Assembly: GCA_033239005.1 (NCBI GenBank)
Contig: BSQZ01000015.1
Location: 8,878,001-8,942,000, forward strand
DNA length: 64,000 nucleotides
DNA from: Lamellibrachia satsuma
Taxonomy: Eukaryota; Annelida; Polychaeta; Sabellida; Siboglinidae
Direction of reading: 5' to 3'
Position 1 is the stretch's first letter; every line of letters begins with the position of its first letter. Below are positions 24,601 through 36,640 of this stretch, one piece after another. The notes under the pieces are model-generated. The model was given only the letters and a program-made list of their open reading frames with translations. It searched no databases and had not been told where the DNA came from. A program made the position numbers and the translations under genes.

Positions 24601-25122
24601 TTAACCCATTAGAGCCCGCAGTGGCTGCGGCCGGCCGGCCGGCCGCTCTGTGCAGTCCTGGAACGCACGCTGCCGGCCACATACAGGACACTATATTTGT
24701 CATTATAAAATATGGTGTAACCTGAAAAATAAACATCAGAATTTGATAATTTTTGCAGTGCTGCAAAACTGACACATATAGCTACATTTTCTTCCCTGGG
24801 TTACATAGGGTGATAGCATGGGATCATTGTCAAATGTCAGTTGCAAGGTAGAATAACTTTCAAAGTTTTAACAAACTTACTATTTTGTCTTTGCAAATTG
24901 TGATCAAATGTCAACATTTTATTAATATATCCTATTTCTATGTATACTGGCATGTGGAGAAATTACTACTCTTCAAAATAAACATAACTTGTAATTGTCA
25001 ATATTGAATAGTTTTTTCTACAGATTTCTGAACACAAAGGAGGTAAAATCGCTCAAAATTTGCCAGAAATCCTGGAAACAGGGGAACATGTTTTTATAAA
25101 ATGCTGGGGCCTAATAAGTTAA
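24601..25122. mobile_element. TTAA-flanked MITE, copy 2 (inverted relative to copy 1)
   Basis: TTAA at 24601-24604 and 25119-25122. The ends are CCCATTAGAGCCC and, at the right, GGGGCCTAATAAG. The GC-rich block (GGCCGGCCGGCCGGCCGC, near 24630) is at the left end, showing the opposite orientation to 19641-20314. Internal segments match in reverse (TTTGCAAATTGTGATCAAAT, TATTTCTATGTATAC, CATGTGGAGAAATTACTACT). Confidence 0.75.
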
Positions 25123-27109
25123 TGCTGTCTAATTAGTTATTCAGTGATTCAATTAGTGATTTCATCCAAGTAAAAATGAAATGTTGCAAGCAACTGATGA
25201 TGAGAAATTGGAGAAATGTCTAAAAATATTAATTCTTCATAATTTATATCCAGATCAACAACTAACATAATAATGTAGTAAAATAAAAATCATACACTAG
25301 GCTTTCAGAATCATGATGACGATTAATTAAATTTATTGATTTGTTCATTATAAATTTCAATATTATTGTTTTATTTTTCATATATAGATGTATATGTAGT
25401 TTTTTTCTGAGATCTGAACAGATTAGACAGTTAAGTTCTGAAAGAAATGTAGCCATAATCATAATTCATATAATAATTAACATTAAACTAAGCTACCGAT
25501 AATCACAAATTTAGCAAAAACAGTGTTTGTATGTAATATTGATAAATTTGGATAAACATGTACGTGTTTATAATTGTGTACTTCTAGGGCCACTAATTTT
25601 CCATTTCAAAACAAGGCAAAATCCGTTTTAATTCCGTTTCAGCAAAACATAAATTCTTTTTCAAATAACGAATTTTCCCTTTCAAAAAGACCAATCTTGC
25701 AGTGAATATTTAACCTTAATATAAATCAGACAATCAATTCATCAATGTATTTACTTAACCAGTGGATGGTACCGTCTAGCGGACAACCAGACAATGAACG
25801 TTTTGTTTACTATTTTTAGTGTCTCCATAACTTGTTTACTGATGCGTGCCGACGAATGAAATTATTGCACGAAATGTACATTCCACACCTCTAATTACTG
25901 TTTAAATGTCACATAAACATGTAAATGATCGAAAAGAAGTCATGACAATGTTTTTAGGAGCACAGTTATTATTCTCTGCATCGTGCAGCATTGACTAACG
26001 GAGGTACAATTTGGTATATTCGCTTTATCAATCATCATCATGCACGATTAATCCAGTAAACAAACGCATATCTTTGCCAAGTTTTATATCAGTAGAAATA
26101 ACATTTTATCACCATTTCAGTTATATTAAACAAGTTTTAGTTGTTTGCAAATTAAATTTACAAGGGAGACTGAAGATGAAGGACATTGTAATTATGAATA
26201 CCTGTCGCCAGAACCATCTGCCGGTGTGCATAGTGGCCTCGTTCATTTCAGTGAGTCCATTTAATAATTTTTAACAACACAAAACACATTGTTTGACATT
26301 ATGTGTCATAATATGCAGAAATATCTTAAATATGCTTCGAATACAACAACTTACCTAATGGTACGAGAAACGAGCTGCCGAAGTCTCGGAACTCTCGGAA
26401 CTTTCAAGGGCAGGCGCTCCCACAAATCAAATGTCAGCGTGACAAATTTTCATTAATGTTATTGGAAATTTCAAGCCGGATCGATTGGTACTATGCACTA
26501 GGCATTCTGATGTCAACTTTTTGACATTTTCATCAAACAATAACACTGAGACGAAACGGTTGCATTTATATCATAATGGCAGGAGAATTTTCATTAGCTA
26601 AGATTAGTGCGTATCACAGATTGGTGGAATCATCATTTCTTTTCAAAATAAACTTTATTTCGATCAGGTAGGATGACTGTGTGTGCTATGGTTTCCGCGT
26701 GATTTTTCGATTGGACCAAGATGCCAAGCGAGGCGTTTCGCGTCTGCATAACAGCATAGCTTCTTAGAGCCAGCAGCATGTCGCCACGGCCAGTTAATTG
26801 CGTATCCGTACGCTTTTTTTAAAGCCTGCTGAACTTGTAACTTTCGAGTTATAACAGAGAAATTTAGCACATAAACAGATAACATAATGAAGTTTTTGTG
26901 GTGTAAATTTTATTCCAATACATTTAATAAGAACGTCTGGCGGACATGCAGAAATAAGGGCAATTTCTGTGGAAAATCCTTGCCCAAGCCTAGATTAAGT
27001 TATTTACTACGCTCAAAATCACCATCAAAGATTTAAACAGAACAGTGTATAAAAGGCGGAAGTACTGGGCCAGTACACATACACGCATTTTGTGAAATCA
27101 TAAGAATAC
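25123..27109. other. Intron sequence, no gene recognised
   Basis: A somewhat CpG-enriched patch near 26350-26430 (GAGCTGCCGAAGTCTCGG) has no linked coding frame. Frame 26011-26274 lacks family resemblance. Confidence 0.35.
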
Positions 27110-27450
27110 ATTAGTGCTGATGTTTGCTGGTTTGAGGACATGATTTAGTTAGGTAGATACTGATGTTTACTGGAATCACAGTAACCAGACGATATATTCC
27201 ACTTTCACAGCGAACGAATATAGCTGGTTCGAACATCATAGCACACACAGTCATTACTATGGAAACATCGTCAGTGTTTCTAAGAAATCAGGGGGATTTC
27301 CAAAAGGACTGTTTTTTTAAAGGATGGATTGGTGAGATATGACGTTAGTGCCAGGTGATTATTTGTGGTGTCGACGTTCAGTTCAATATTTCCTAGCATG
27401 TTGTTAAGAAAACAAATCAACTGACATGCTAGCCACCCGAGCTACCTTAA
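27110..27450 (+). repeat. Dispersed repeat R6, copy 1
   Basis: About 340 bp shared in order with 40150-40490: CAGTAACCAGACGAT, CGAATATAGCTGGTT, CACACAGTC, TACTATGGAAACA, AAAGGATGGATTGG, GCCAGGTGATT, TCCTAGCAT. Similarity is high, perhaps 85%. A short piece recurs near 44740. Non-coding. Confidence 0.75.
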
Positions 27451-28445
27451 TTTTTATATTCATTGACAGTGTGCATTATTAAATTTATTTAGTATGAATG
27501 TCAGCATAGTTTAGAAATGTTACTTGAATTTTATGATGGACTTCTGTGTCCATTTTCTATGGGGGTTGGTCCATATTTTATCTGACACCTCTGACCACTA
27601 AAAAAAATCACTAATTTGTATGTAGTCAGTTCTATGAAACATTTGTCATATAATAAAGTGATTACCAAATTCTTTATTAACCCTCTCGTGGTCAGGCCTG
27701 AATCAACCCAACACCATCTCTCAGTCAGAATTCCTGAGTCAATCAATATTTCAACTGCATAGTGCTGAACAGTGTTGGGAGATAAAATAGTAAAGTTTCA
27801 CTAGCAAGTGTCAAAAGTTATAAACACTGGTGATTCCAGTGACTAAATAGACTGGCAGCACTATTACGTCATTTGCTTGGGAAGCCTTGTCGTGCAAAGC
27901 ATTATGGGACCGATTGCAGTCAAAAACTTTTGCCGCTGCCATTATCCAATGGCTGTATCGCAAGACTGACGTTTGGGCATATAATCCGCTGTTGTGAATG
28001 CATCTATGATGATCACTTGGAGGATTATCTTTCGCTTCTTGCATCACATCATCCGGAGTCCACGAACTTCTCTTCAAAATGTCAGTCAACAGCACCACTG
28101 GCACTAACGTTAAGGATGGTTAAGGTTTTGCGTGCAGCAGTGACATACAGGCATCTGGGTTGGTAAGTTGTGTTATACAAGAAAAATAAACATAGAGCCT
28201 TATTAGAGGCAATCATAATTTTGTAAGAAATGTCACATGTGGCAGTTTTCAGAAGTACGAAACAGTCTAATTTCTAAAGACTCTAACAATAATATGTAAA
28301 TTTTTTGTGTCGTGATTACAATTGTAATGATTGAGGCAACATTTGGTATATTTACTACAATATGCCGTTTTCATAAAATATGAAGAAACGTTTGTGCAAA
28401 ATCATATACTGATATGTGATGTATAGTCCTCATTTTGACACTGTT
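27451..28445. other. Intron sequence with exon-like border at 28162
   Basis: Frames on both strands (27873-28166 and 27811-28104) overlap and neither is recognised. A good donor (GGTTG|GTAAGT) is at 28162, and an acceptor (TTTTAATTGTAG) is at 30226. Together they could outline a non-coding transcript, but no continuous protein results. Confidence 0.2.
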
Positions 28446-29922
28446 GGAGCATTCCATCTCAAATCAACCAAAATAAGAAAATCTTGTTGCACTCATTTTT
28501 TTAACTCATTTTTTTTATCCACAGTCAATATAACCACACATGTTAAACCATAGGACTGCACCTTGAATAGTTTCTGAGTAATGACCATTTAAAATTTTGC
28601 GGATTATGTCATTTTGCCAATTCTAGTTAAAATACCAATAACTCAACAATTATTTATGCAAGAACTGATATTTGGCATGTTTATTCTCCATTATAAAAAA
28701 TTATATATAGATAGTAACATACTATTACTGTAGTTCCACTTCTGTATATATATTAGTTCTCCCATTGAAGTTGAAGTGTTTTTATTTGCGAAATTGAGGC
28801 AACGACTGAACAAGTGATTTTAGAACCATATTTCAATAAAACATGTTGGAACACAAATTAATCTTATTTGCATCAATAACACCTACACATCTAGGTATAT
28901 GAGAAGATATAAGTTTCTATCTTGATTAGTTTATGAGATACTGATCTCCAAATTTGGTACATAGTGAAAAGTGGCCTATATTTAGCAGCAAAAAATGCTA
29001 TGGAGCTAAAATTACAATTTATTTTTATATGCAAGACAGATACAATGCCTGTGTAATGCACCATGTTTGGATTCCCTATTCAAATGGCTTCATGCTGAAA
29101 AAAAATATTTCAGATGGACTTTTTGACCATTTTGTTGATTTCACATGGAATGACCCAAGTACATATAATCTAGAACTATGTATTCAGGAGTTTTTTTTGC
29201 CTTTCACAACAATATTTACATATTTCTTACTAGAGATGGAATAGGTAGTGAAATCAGCTACAGGATTTGATATTCTGTTGATTAGATAAAAACACAAAAT
29301 GCATCCATCCAAAATATTTTTTTAAATATAAAGCCTTTTGAACAGGAAATCCAAATATGGTGCATTACACAGGCATTGTATCTGCCTTTCATATAAAAAA
29401 TATTGGAATTTTAGCTCCATGGCCACTTGGAATTTTTGGATGCTAAATATAGGCTTTCTCACATACGTAGATATGTAGTTGTGTTATTGATCCAAATAAG
29501 ATTAATTTGTACTCTAACATGTTTTGTTGTTGAAATATGGCTCTAAAATCACCTGTTGGCATAATTTCACACATAGAACCACAACTTCAATGGCAGATTG
29601 TGGGAAAACAGAAGAGGAAATATAGTATATCTGTTAATATCTACATAGTAATGTAGAATAAGCACGGCAATTCTCAGAGTTGTTGTACAGATAGTTTTTG
29701 AGTTATTGGTATTTTAAGTAGAACAAGAAATCTTCATGATTTCTTTAAAATTTTAATTGACAGAATCTGCCAAATTTGAAATGATCATAACTCAGAAACT
29801 ATTCGAGCTACAGCTCTATGGTTTGATATATGTGCCTTTGATATGTGTATATTGCCCTGTGGATTAATTATTAAAAAAAATTTAGTTTAATATTCCTTGG
29901 TTGATCTTGGATGTAATGCCCC
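28446..29922. mobile_element. Foldback element R4, second full copy
   Basis: The ends are GGAGCATTCCATCTCAAATC and, in complement, GGGGCATTACATCCAAGATC. The two halves are inverted relative to each other and meet near 29150-29200, giving arms of about 700 bp. Blocks shared with 17533-19617 include GTGAAAAGTGGCCTATAT, CATGGAGCTAAAATTACA and TTGATTAGATAAAAACAC. No protein. Confidence 0.7.
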
Positions 29923-32900
29923 TGATAAGTTGCAGATACAGAAAAAGCATAATCTAGTGAGCTCAACAAACATTACAACAATGTCTAATCAAGTTGTTCT
30001 AGCGTATTACTGAATCTACATTTAGTAGATCTGACAGTATCTATCACCGTCTTGGTGAAAATTACTTGAATTGGGGATAAGATCATTATTATAATTATGC
30101 GTATTATGTTGCATGGGTTGATCAACTGTGTAACAGTGTTAACGTTTATGAATATTCACGTACACAGTACTATTTGTATTGGTGAGTTTCAAAGTAATTA
30201 TAGCATATCATTTTGTTTTAATTGTAGGTTGCAGATGAAGTAGATTATGCTAAAGAATAAACCACATGACTGGACCAAAATATCAGTTGGTTTCAAGTAA
30301 AAAAAGGATGTATTACAGCAAGCACCTGCAAGGATAGCACTGGAAAGGCAGCGTGATCATAATAGAGTTGTCATAATACCAGTTGATAAGTTAGTTGTGG
30401 AGATAAAATGTTTGTCAGCTAGTAGTACAAACACACTCAAACTTTGCACTTTGAATGCATGATGATAGCTCAGTACTAAAAGAGATTATGTAGTAGTTAT
30501 GATCTTCAATTCATATCTTCGAATTGCCCCAGCTCTGTCATATGTTGACTTGTCAACCTTTGTATGTGTTGTTTACGAGTTGTAGTATAATTATGGATGA
30601 TTTAGACCAAATATGTTGTACTTGATAAGGTTTTAGGTAATGTATGCTAGGTTTAAACTTGTGGCAGTGTGTCTACCTGATTGTATGTAAATGGCTATCC
30701 ATATGAATAATATGTATGTTCTCATTATTACAATAAGATTATGATCTGTTGAACTTTAATCTAAAATGTTGACCTGCCAAATCATTATTGATATTCTGTT
30801 CATAGATGTCACTGTTGGCCCCTTGGATGACAACAGTTTAGTTCATGTGTAATTATATGTTGGCAAAATATATTTATGGAATACTTTCTACAGGAACCCC
30901 TACACCTATGTAATGAAAGTTGTGTCAAATAGTTATCTCGATTCAACCAAATGCAGTGAAAGTAATAAGCCACTTTGGAATAAACTTCAACAATGCTTTA
31001 TTGCTTAACTGCACAGAAGTAGCAGTGACCAAAAGAGTACTGTACAGTAATGTAGTAAAGTTGGATAGCTGCACAGAATTGCTACCTGTTGGCATTTTAC
31101 ATGTTCTCCCGTTAGATATGCTACTAGTGGGACACATTGCTATAGGTGACACTTGTAAACATGACACTCACAGATCACTTTATGGACGAAATGAACACTA
31201 CTACCCAGTATTCGCAATAATCACTCTGTGAAGGTTATCGATACACAACAATGACCTTGATGCAAATACATTGCATTACATCTTGCTATGCGCTGAGGCT
31301 TTTGACCATGCATGGCAATTTGTTGCAGTGGTGCATTTTCACTAAACATCTTTTCATCATTCTTTAATTGAAACTAGTTGACTCAAGAACAACTAAAAAT
31401 AACTTGTTACTTCTCTGACACTCTGTTTGCACACGATCATTGAAGTAATAGTTTGATTTTGAATACCGATCTCATCTTTGCTCAGATGAAAATCAAAATG
31501 GCATGTTCTGCTAAGCATAACAACAATTGCCTCAACCTGTACATAATTTCAAAATGCTATTGTTACATAACTATAGAAATTTATGACAGTGCTTTAGGTA
31601 GAACTTATATATTATATTTAGCTGGTGGCACTAGTGGTAGACATTGTGAGGTGCTCTGTGTCTGTGACATAGGCATAACCTATGGCCATAGCTAGCTATT
31701 AACAAGATGCATGGATTGCCCAAACATGGCTTGGGTGGGGATGGCAGTGTGGACAAACAATATACATTTATGGTCGTTATTTGGTCGTACATTGAAAGGA
31801 AGTCCCTGCTTCGATGTTTTTGATATCTGCTGTTTTGTATGCTATGCCCCATGCTTCATAGAAAAATCACATGCCGATATAGGTGTGCTGCATACAATTT
31901 GGAGGCATAGGCCAAGCCTTATGGCTAAGATTAGCATGGCATGGGTTAGGGACAGGGTATTCCAAATTATGTCTGACACCATCCGTTATAAGATATCTAA
32001 AACAGCGTTCCAATCTTTCGACCAGGGAATGTGGTAGACATATGTACATCATGTCTTTTGTTCACCAGCAAAATGTAATGAGCAACGAAAAGCCATGCTA
32101 GCAAAATCGGCGCTACAAAAGATTTAGTCTAGATGTTTCAAAGTTTCTTTTCTTCTTGTATTTGACTCGGAATCAATACAAACGCAATGGAAATGCGTGT
32201 GTTGCTATTCGCAACACATTTTGGCATACAGCAGTTGCTGGGCATGTTTGTAATAATACAATTTTCCATGAATGATGAATGCTGGCCATGACAAACAAAT
32301 CATCAACACAACCAAACAAGTGATAATAGGTTAAACTGATTGTTGGTGGAATTGCGACTAGCCCCAATTCCAGCAACACAGTCGTAGCCACGAATTGGCA
32401 TCGCACAAAAGATAGCTTATAGTCAAAGTATACTTTTAGTTTTGGCGAATATGCTTGATTACATGGAGTTTGGGTAACCAGTGAAATTGATGCTCTGTGT
32501 AACTCAACAGATAAGAGTAAACTTTTTTCTATTTATATGTAGCATTTGATTAAACTTTAAACATCAATTATATTGACACAAGTCACATAAAAATAAAACA
32601 GATTTCATATTAACACTGTATTATCGATGAACAGGTGTTACACTCATCGTGATATTTCATCATTTCTTGGTGCGAGTTAACAGCAATTCCTGCATTCAGG
32701 CCTTTATGCAGGATAAAATTCTTGCCAATCCAAAAAATTCCCGTGTTGAAGCAGCGGTTCTAAAAATTTTTTGTCACATTTGTTCTTCCAAATTTTGGTG
32801 GAGGCATCATGACTACATGAACGGTAATTACCTGTTTACTGGTAACCACAGTGATGATGAAGCCTTGTTATGAATGTAGCCTCGTATTAAGTTATAGTTA

Positions 32901-33045
32901 TCCCTGGGGGATCACTCCCATCATCTGTACTAACACTATACTACTTTAGTACACAAGTAAGATAGCCATGAGACATAATTTCCCTGGAATAATACCCGTT
33001 TAATACATATAAAATATGCATAAGTAGTTTATATCATTAACATCG
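29923..33045. other. Intron sequence, no gene recognised
   Basis: Frames at 30920-31231, 31711-32037 and 32173-32406 were inspected. None shows a known motif and each has competing frames on the other strand. Confidence 0.35.
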
Positions 33046-33309
33046 ATGAGTGATCCCGAGGAGTTATCCAATCATTTGTGTTGTTTACTGACTGACAGTC
33101 CCGGCATTCATGCATTTCGTTTACACTTCTACCAGCAAATCAAGACCATGTGTAGACCCACAGAGTATTCATTCATAAATTTTTATCCTCAAGCGCTATT
33201 TGATTGGAAGTCGGGTTCGGAGTGTCAAATTCTACGACAGCGTTGGCCAACTTTTCATTGCGAGCAATGCCCACAAGCGGCAAAGAAAATATGTAATGAC
33301 GTTACATAG
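33046..33309 (+). CDS. Unrecognised 87-codon frame
   Basis: The frame starts MSDPEELSNHLCCLLTDSPG and contains FRLHFYQQIKTMC and YPQALFDWKSGSECQILRQR. It ends CEQCPQAAKKICNDVT. Amino-acid content is balanced, with a CxxC pair near the end, and the DNA is less AT-rich than its surroundings. No poly-A, splice or family evidence was found. It lies in intron 2, 570 bp before DOT1L exon 3 on the same strand. It could be a retrocopy fragment, a transposon scrap or chance. Confidence 0.25.
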   Translation: MSDPEELSNHLCCLLTDSPGIHAFRLHFYQQIKTMCRPTEYSFINFYPQALFDWKSGSECQILRQRWPTFHCEQCPQAAKKICNDVT

Positions 33310-33874
33310 AATTCAAACTACCGGGCAGGCTTGTTCTTCCCTGATACAAAACATACTATTCCTATGATGGTGCCCATCCTACAGCCCATCATATAAACGT
33401 AGTATGACGGGCGTTACCATTCTAAGACGGGTTATGCCAGTCTTCTCAAATTCTTGCCCATCCATAACGAACTTTACCCGTCCAAATGACGGGTGGACGT
33501 GTCACTGCATAATGGCCTGCCTGCTTTGTTTTATCGGAATTCTAACGACTCGATAGTCACTCCTCACATTGTCTAGCAGACATAATTATTTTAGTTGCAC
33601 TTTATCGTGCGACATGGTGTGTGTTGCCTAATCAGTCGTATGATCAATCACTGTAAACTGGCCTTTATGTGAAAGCCTACAATGGTGCCTGGTTAGGGAG
33701 GGCTTGACTAATTATCAAAAAAGTTTTCATAATGTTCAGATAAGTTAGTCAGGTTTGGGGTTTACTAGTCTATAGCAATCTTTATAGTGATCGGCGTAGT
33801 GTTTATTTCTTGGTTGATTGTGTGTAGAATGACATATTGTTTTGTTTACTCCATGATGTTTTGTTTTTCTTTAG
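33310..33874. other. End of intron 2; repeated GCCCATC / ACGGGT motifs
   Basis: Between 33360 and 33510 GCCCATCCT, GCCCATCAT, GCCCATCCA and ACGGGT/ACCCGT recur in both orientations. Related motifs appear at 35530-35660. The polypyrimidine tract before exon 3 is at 33858-33874. Confidence 0.4.
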
Positions 33875-33949
33875 GTTTGTCTGTGAGGATATGGAAGAGG
33901 TGAGGATAGCTATGTCTGATTACATGCCGTCAAAGTGTGACATATCAAG
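33875..33949 (+). CDS. DOT1L: DOT1L exon 3
   Basis: This 75-nt exon follows a pyrimidine-rich acceptor (TTTTTCTTTAG) and ends before donor GTAAGC. It encodes (R)FVCEDMEEVRIAMSDYM and so on through CDIS. It aligns with the DOT1L helix WVCEEIPDLKLAMENYV, including the VCE core and the hydrophobic spacing. It accepts the phase-2 codon from exon 2 (Arg) and leaves in phase 2 (AG|C, Ser), so the frame is continuous. This is the N-terminal helical part of the methyltransferase domain, not the SAM pocket. It lies alone between introns of 24 and 11 kb. Confidence 0.9.
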
Positions 33950-36363
33950 GTAAGCACATATTGACGAGGGTTTTTATTATAAAAAAACCAACCACTTTGA
34001 TGCATCTTTTGAAGGATTCAGTCTAGGATTTTTAATCAGTAAAAAAGTTATAGTCTGTGTGCACGTGTGTGTGTGTGTATGCATGCTCCACTGGATGTGA
34101 ACCAGGGTACACTTTTCAAACACAAATACGCTCTATTTGAAAATTTCGAATACATTATCATTCAAGAACAAATACATTCAATACAAATACAGGTCATAAA
34201 TCTCAAAACACTAGACAGCTCAGAGCAGAGAGGAAGGTAGTGTTTCATTGTTTCTGCCCTATTCAACACCTTCAGTGCAAGAGAATAAAAGAAAAGATGG
34301 GGTTATAACCCTCCCATGCTAACCTTCATTTTATAGTACAAAAGTTATAAATATGCCAGTATAGGATATTGATTCCCTCCCAGTAACATTTTTACACAGG
34401 TCTCAAAATAAATGTTCGGAAAACAGTCCCAAAGACTTTCTGCCACTCTTTATACTGAAAATATGCCACTTGTTGACAACTAAAGAAATAATCACAAGCT
34501 AAAACCGTCTAGAATCCTCTGCTAACTGTTACTCAACATGTTATTACTAATGCAATCTCTGCAGTACTGATGGCAGGCAGTACCATCTTGGTTGGTAAGT
34601 AGCATGTCACAGCTGAAATTATACATTCTACCAATTAACACTTAAATGCAGAACCAGGTGTTTCCATGGCAACACACATGATGGTTTACATGAACATGAA
34701 TTGTATTGATTTCTTAATAATTAACCAATGATTGGAAGTTTTTTAAGCTGCAAGTCTTTGTATTCCAGGCTAGAAATTGGTATACAGGGCATGAAATAAT
34801 TGGTATCGCATTGCATTTTGTGATGCATATATTGCAGTTTGCAAGTCAACTGCATTTTTGTATTGCAAAGTTTGCGACACAATATTCATGGAAAAATTTT
34901 TTTTTTGTTTTGATCAAGCGGTAACTGTCGTAGCGCAATAGGCATGGGTGCCGCCATTTTTCTTGTGCGATTTTCTCGCGTGAAACAGAATTGCGATTTT
35001 ACCAATGCATGGTCCTCTAGCACAATACTTGCTAGAGGGATTACATCAATTCGTTTGCACTTGTGTGGCAGTATACGGAGTTGTTTCAAAGAGATTCCAC
35101 TAGCCTATGAAATATTCCGGTACCCAGTAGGCAATGGATTTTTTTCCGGTACGAGGCACACATCTACCAGTACCCAGTCTTTCCGAAAATAGAATGATGC
35201 TACTAACACACACAAATCAAAACACCTGCAATGATGTCTTCTAACTAAGATATATATCTTCAACAACCAAGAGAAGAATGCTACATAAAAATAGAGATAT
35301 GAGTGTTCATAAACTCGACACAGTGCCCCTAACTGTCACTCAAAGCGGGTCGAGTTAAAAACGTAGTGTCCCATATACGTTGTACACCAGTAAAAATCAC
35401 AGGCGTTTGCAGTCACAACAATAAATTTGACGATGATCAGTGCTCCTGATTAAGTATCCGACACATAATCAGTGCAAATAGCAGCATAGTCAAGTTTCAC
35501 AATGCACTTCACTGCAGGGACTCATCTAGAGATCCATCCACCCGTCTTTTGGAAGGGTAAAATTCTTAAAGTGCATTTTTGGATTGGTAGATATTTATCG
35601 TGGATGGGCTAGCCCATCCATGTAATTTTTTAGTGCAGGCTAGCCCATCCATGTCTGTTTACAGCATCACTGTAATTTTGCATAATCTACAGGTGCTCAC
35701 TAGAACTGTTTACCATAGAAATTGACCCCTGGCTCCCCTTGCCAGCTGCAAGACAAACGCCTGAATCCAACCACAGTCCAACTTGTTATGGTAATTATCT
35801 AGCCAGTAGGGGTGTTGGCATGAAAGGGGGAAAACCTAGGGCATAGCCCCAGCACTTGTTGGGTTGACACCGCAATAAACAAATGGCTGAAATCATTCTT
35901 GGCGTATAGTGGCAGAGCAGGAGACAACTTGGAAATCGTGTTTTCCGGTGCGCATTTAGATTATTCCATGCAACATTTTAACAAATGTTGCCGCTGGATG
36001 TGTTTTCTGAATAAAAAGTATAAATTATTATTTTATTTGTAACAAAGATGCCAACCCTCCCAATTTCAGTGGGAGTCTCCCTATTTCACGGTTCAACTCC
36101 CGATTCCCTATATGTAATTTTTTTGGCATCAAAACCTCTAGATAACAACATCTTTTCCACATATAAAATCCCATTAATTCAAAAAGCATCGCGAAGTAGT
36201 TTTATGCCACCACCAACCGAGTGTATTGCTCTAATTATTAGTGCCTGGGAACAGCACGCTGTCTCAATTCTCAAACTATATACATTACGGTCATTGTCAA
36301 CATTGTAACCACATCAAATCCAAGGCACTGTTGACCACACGCAGGAAGACGAAATTGGGTTGT
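33950..36363. other. Intron 3 sequence, no gene; perfect palindrome
   Basis: A GTGTGT run lies near 34064. ACAAATAC/CAATACAAATAC motifs cluster at 34110-34190. A perfect 20-bp palindrome TGGATGGGCTAGCCCATCCA lies at 35601-35620, with half of it repeated at 35640. No coding frame was recognised. Confidence 0.4.
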
Positions 36364-36640
36364 TTAACCCATTAGACCTCACAACGGCCACGGCCAGCTG
36401 CTCTGTGCAGTCGTGGAACGGCCGCCGCCGGCCGCATACAGGACCCTCTATTTAAAAAAATCCTGGTGAATAACAACTGAACTAAACGCTACAAAATTTT
36501 GCCACACCCAAGTGGATACATTTTGCATCAACAACAGCTTGTTACGTGCATGTGTTGCTCTTTTGGAAATCTTGATTTTCATCAGTTTTGTTCACGCTAA
36601 ATCATCGACTGACGCTGTGAACGAACATTCGATTTCATTG
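36364..36640. mobile_element. TTAA MITE family, copy 3 (one end only)
   Basis: TTAA then CCCATTAGACCTCACAACGG, the GC-rich block GCCGCCGCCGGCCGCATACA and then CCTCTATTTAAAAAAATCC. These match the right end of the 19641 copy in reverse. The far end is not recognisable, so the copy is truncated or diverged. The right boundary is approximate. Confidence 0.6.

Noticed and set aside
31631..32406. Harbinger-type transposase pieces on the minus strand
   Set aside because: Faint resemblance (RLERCFRYLI) only. No DDE residues or continuous frame.
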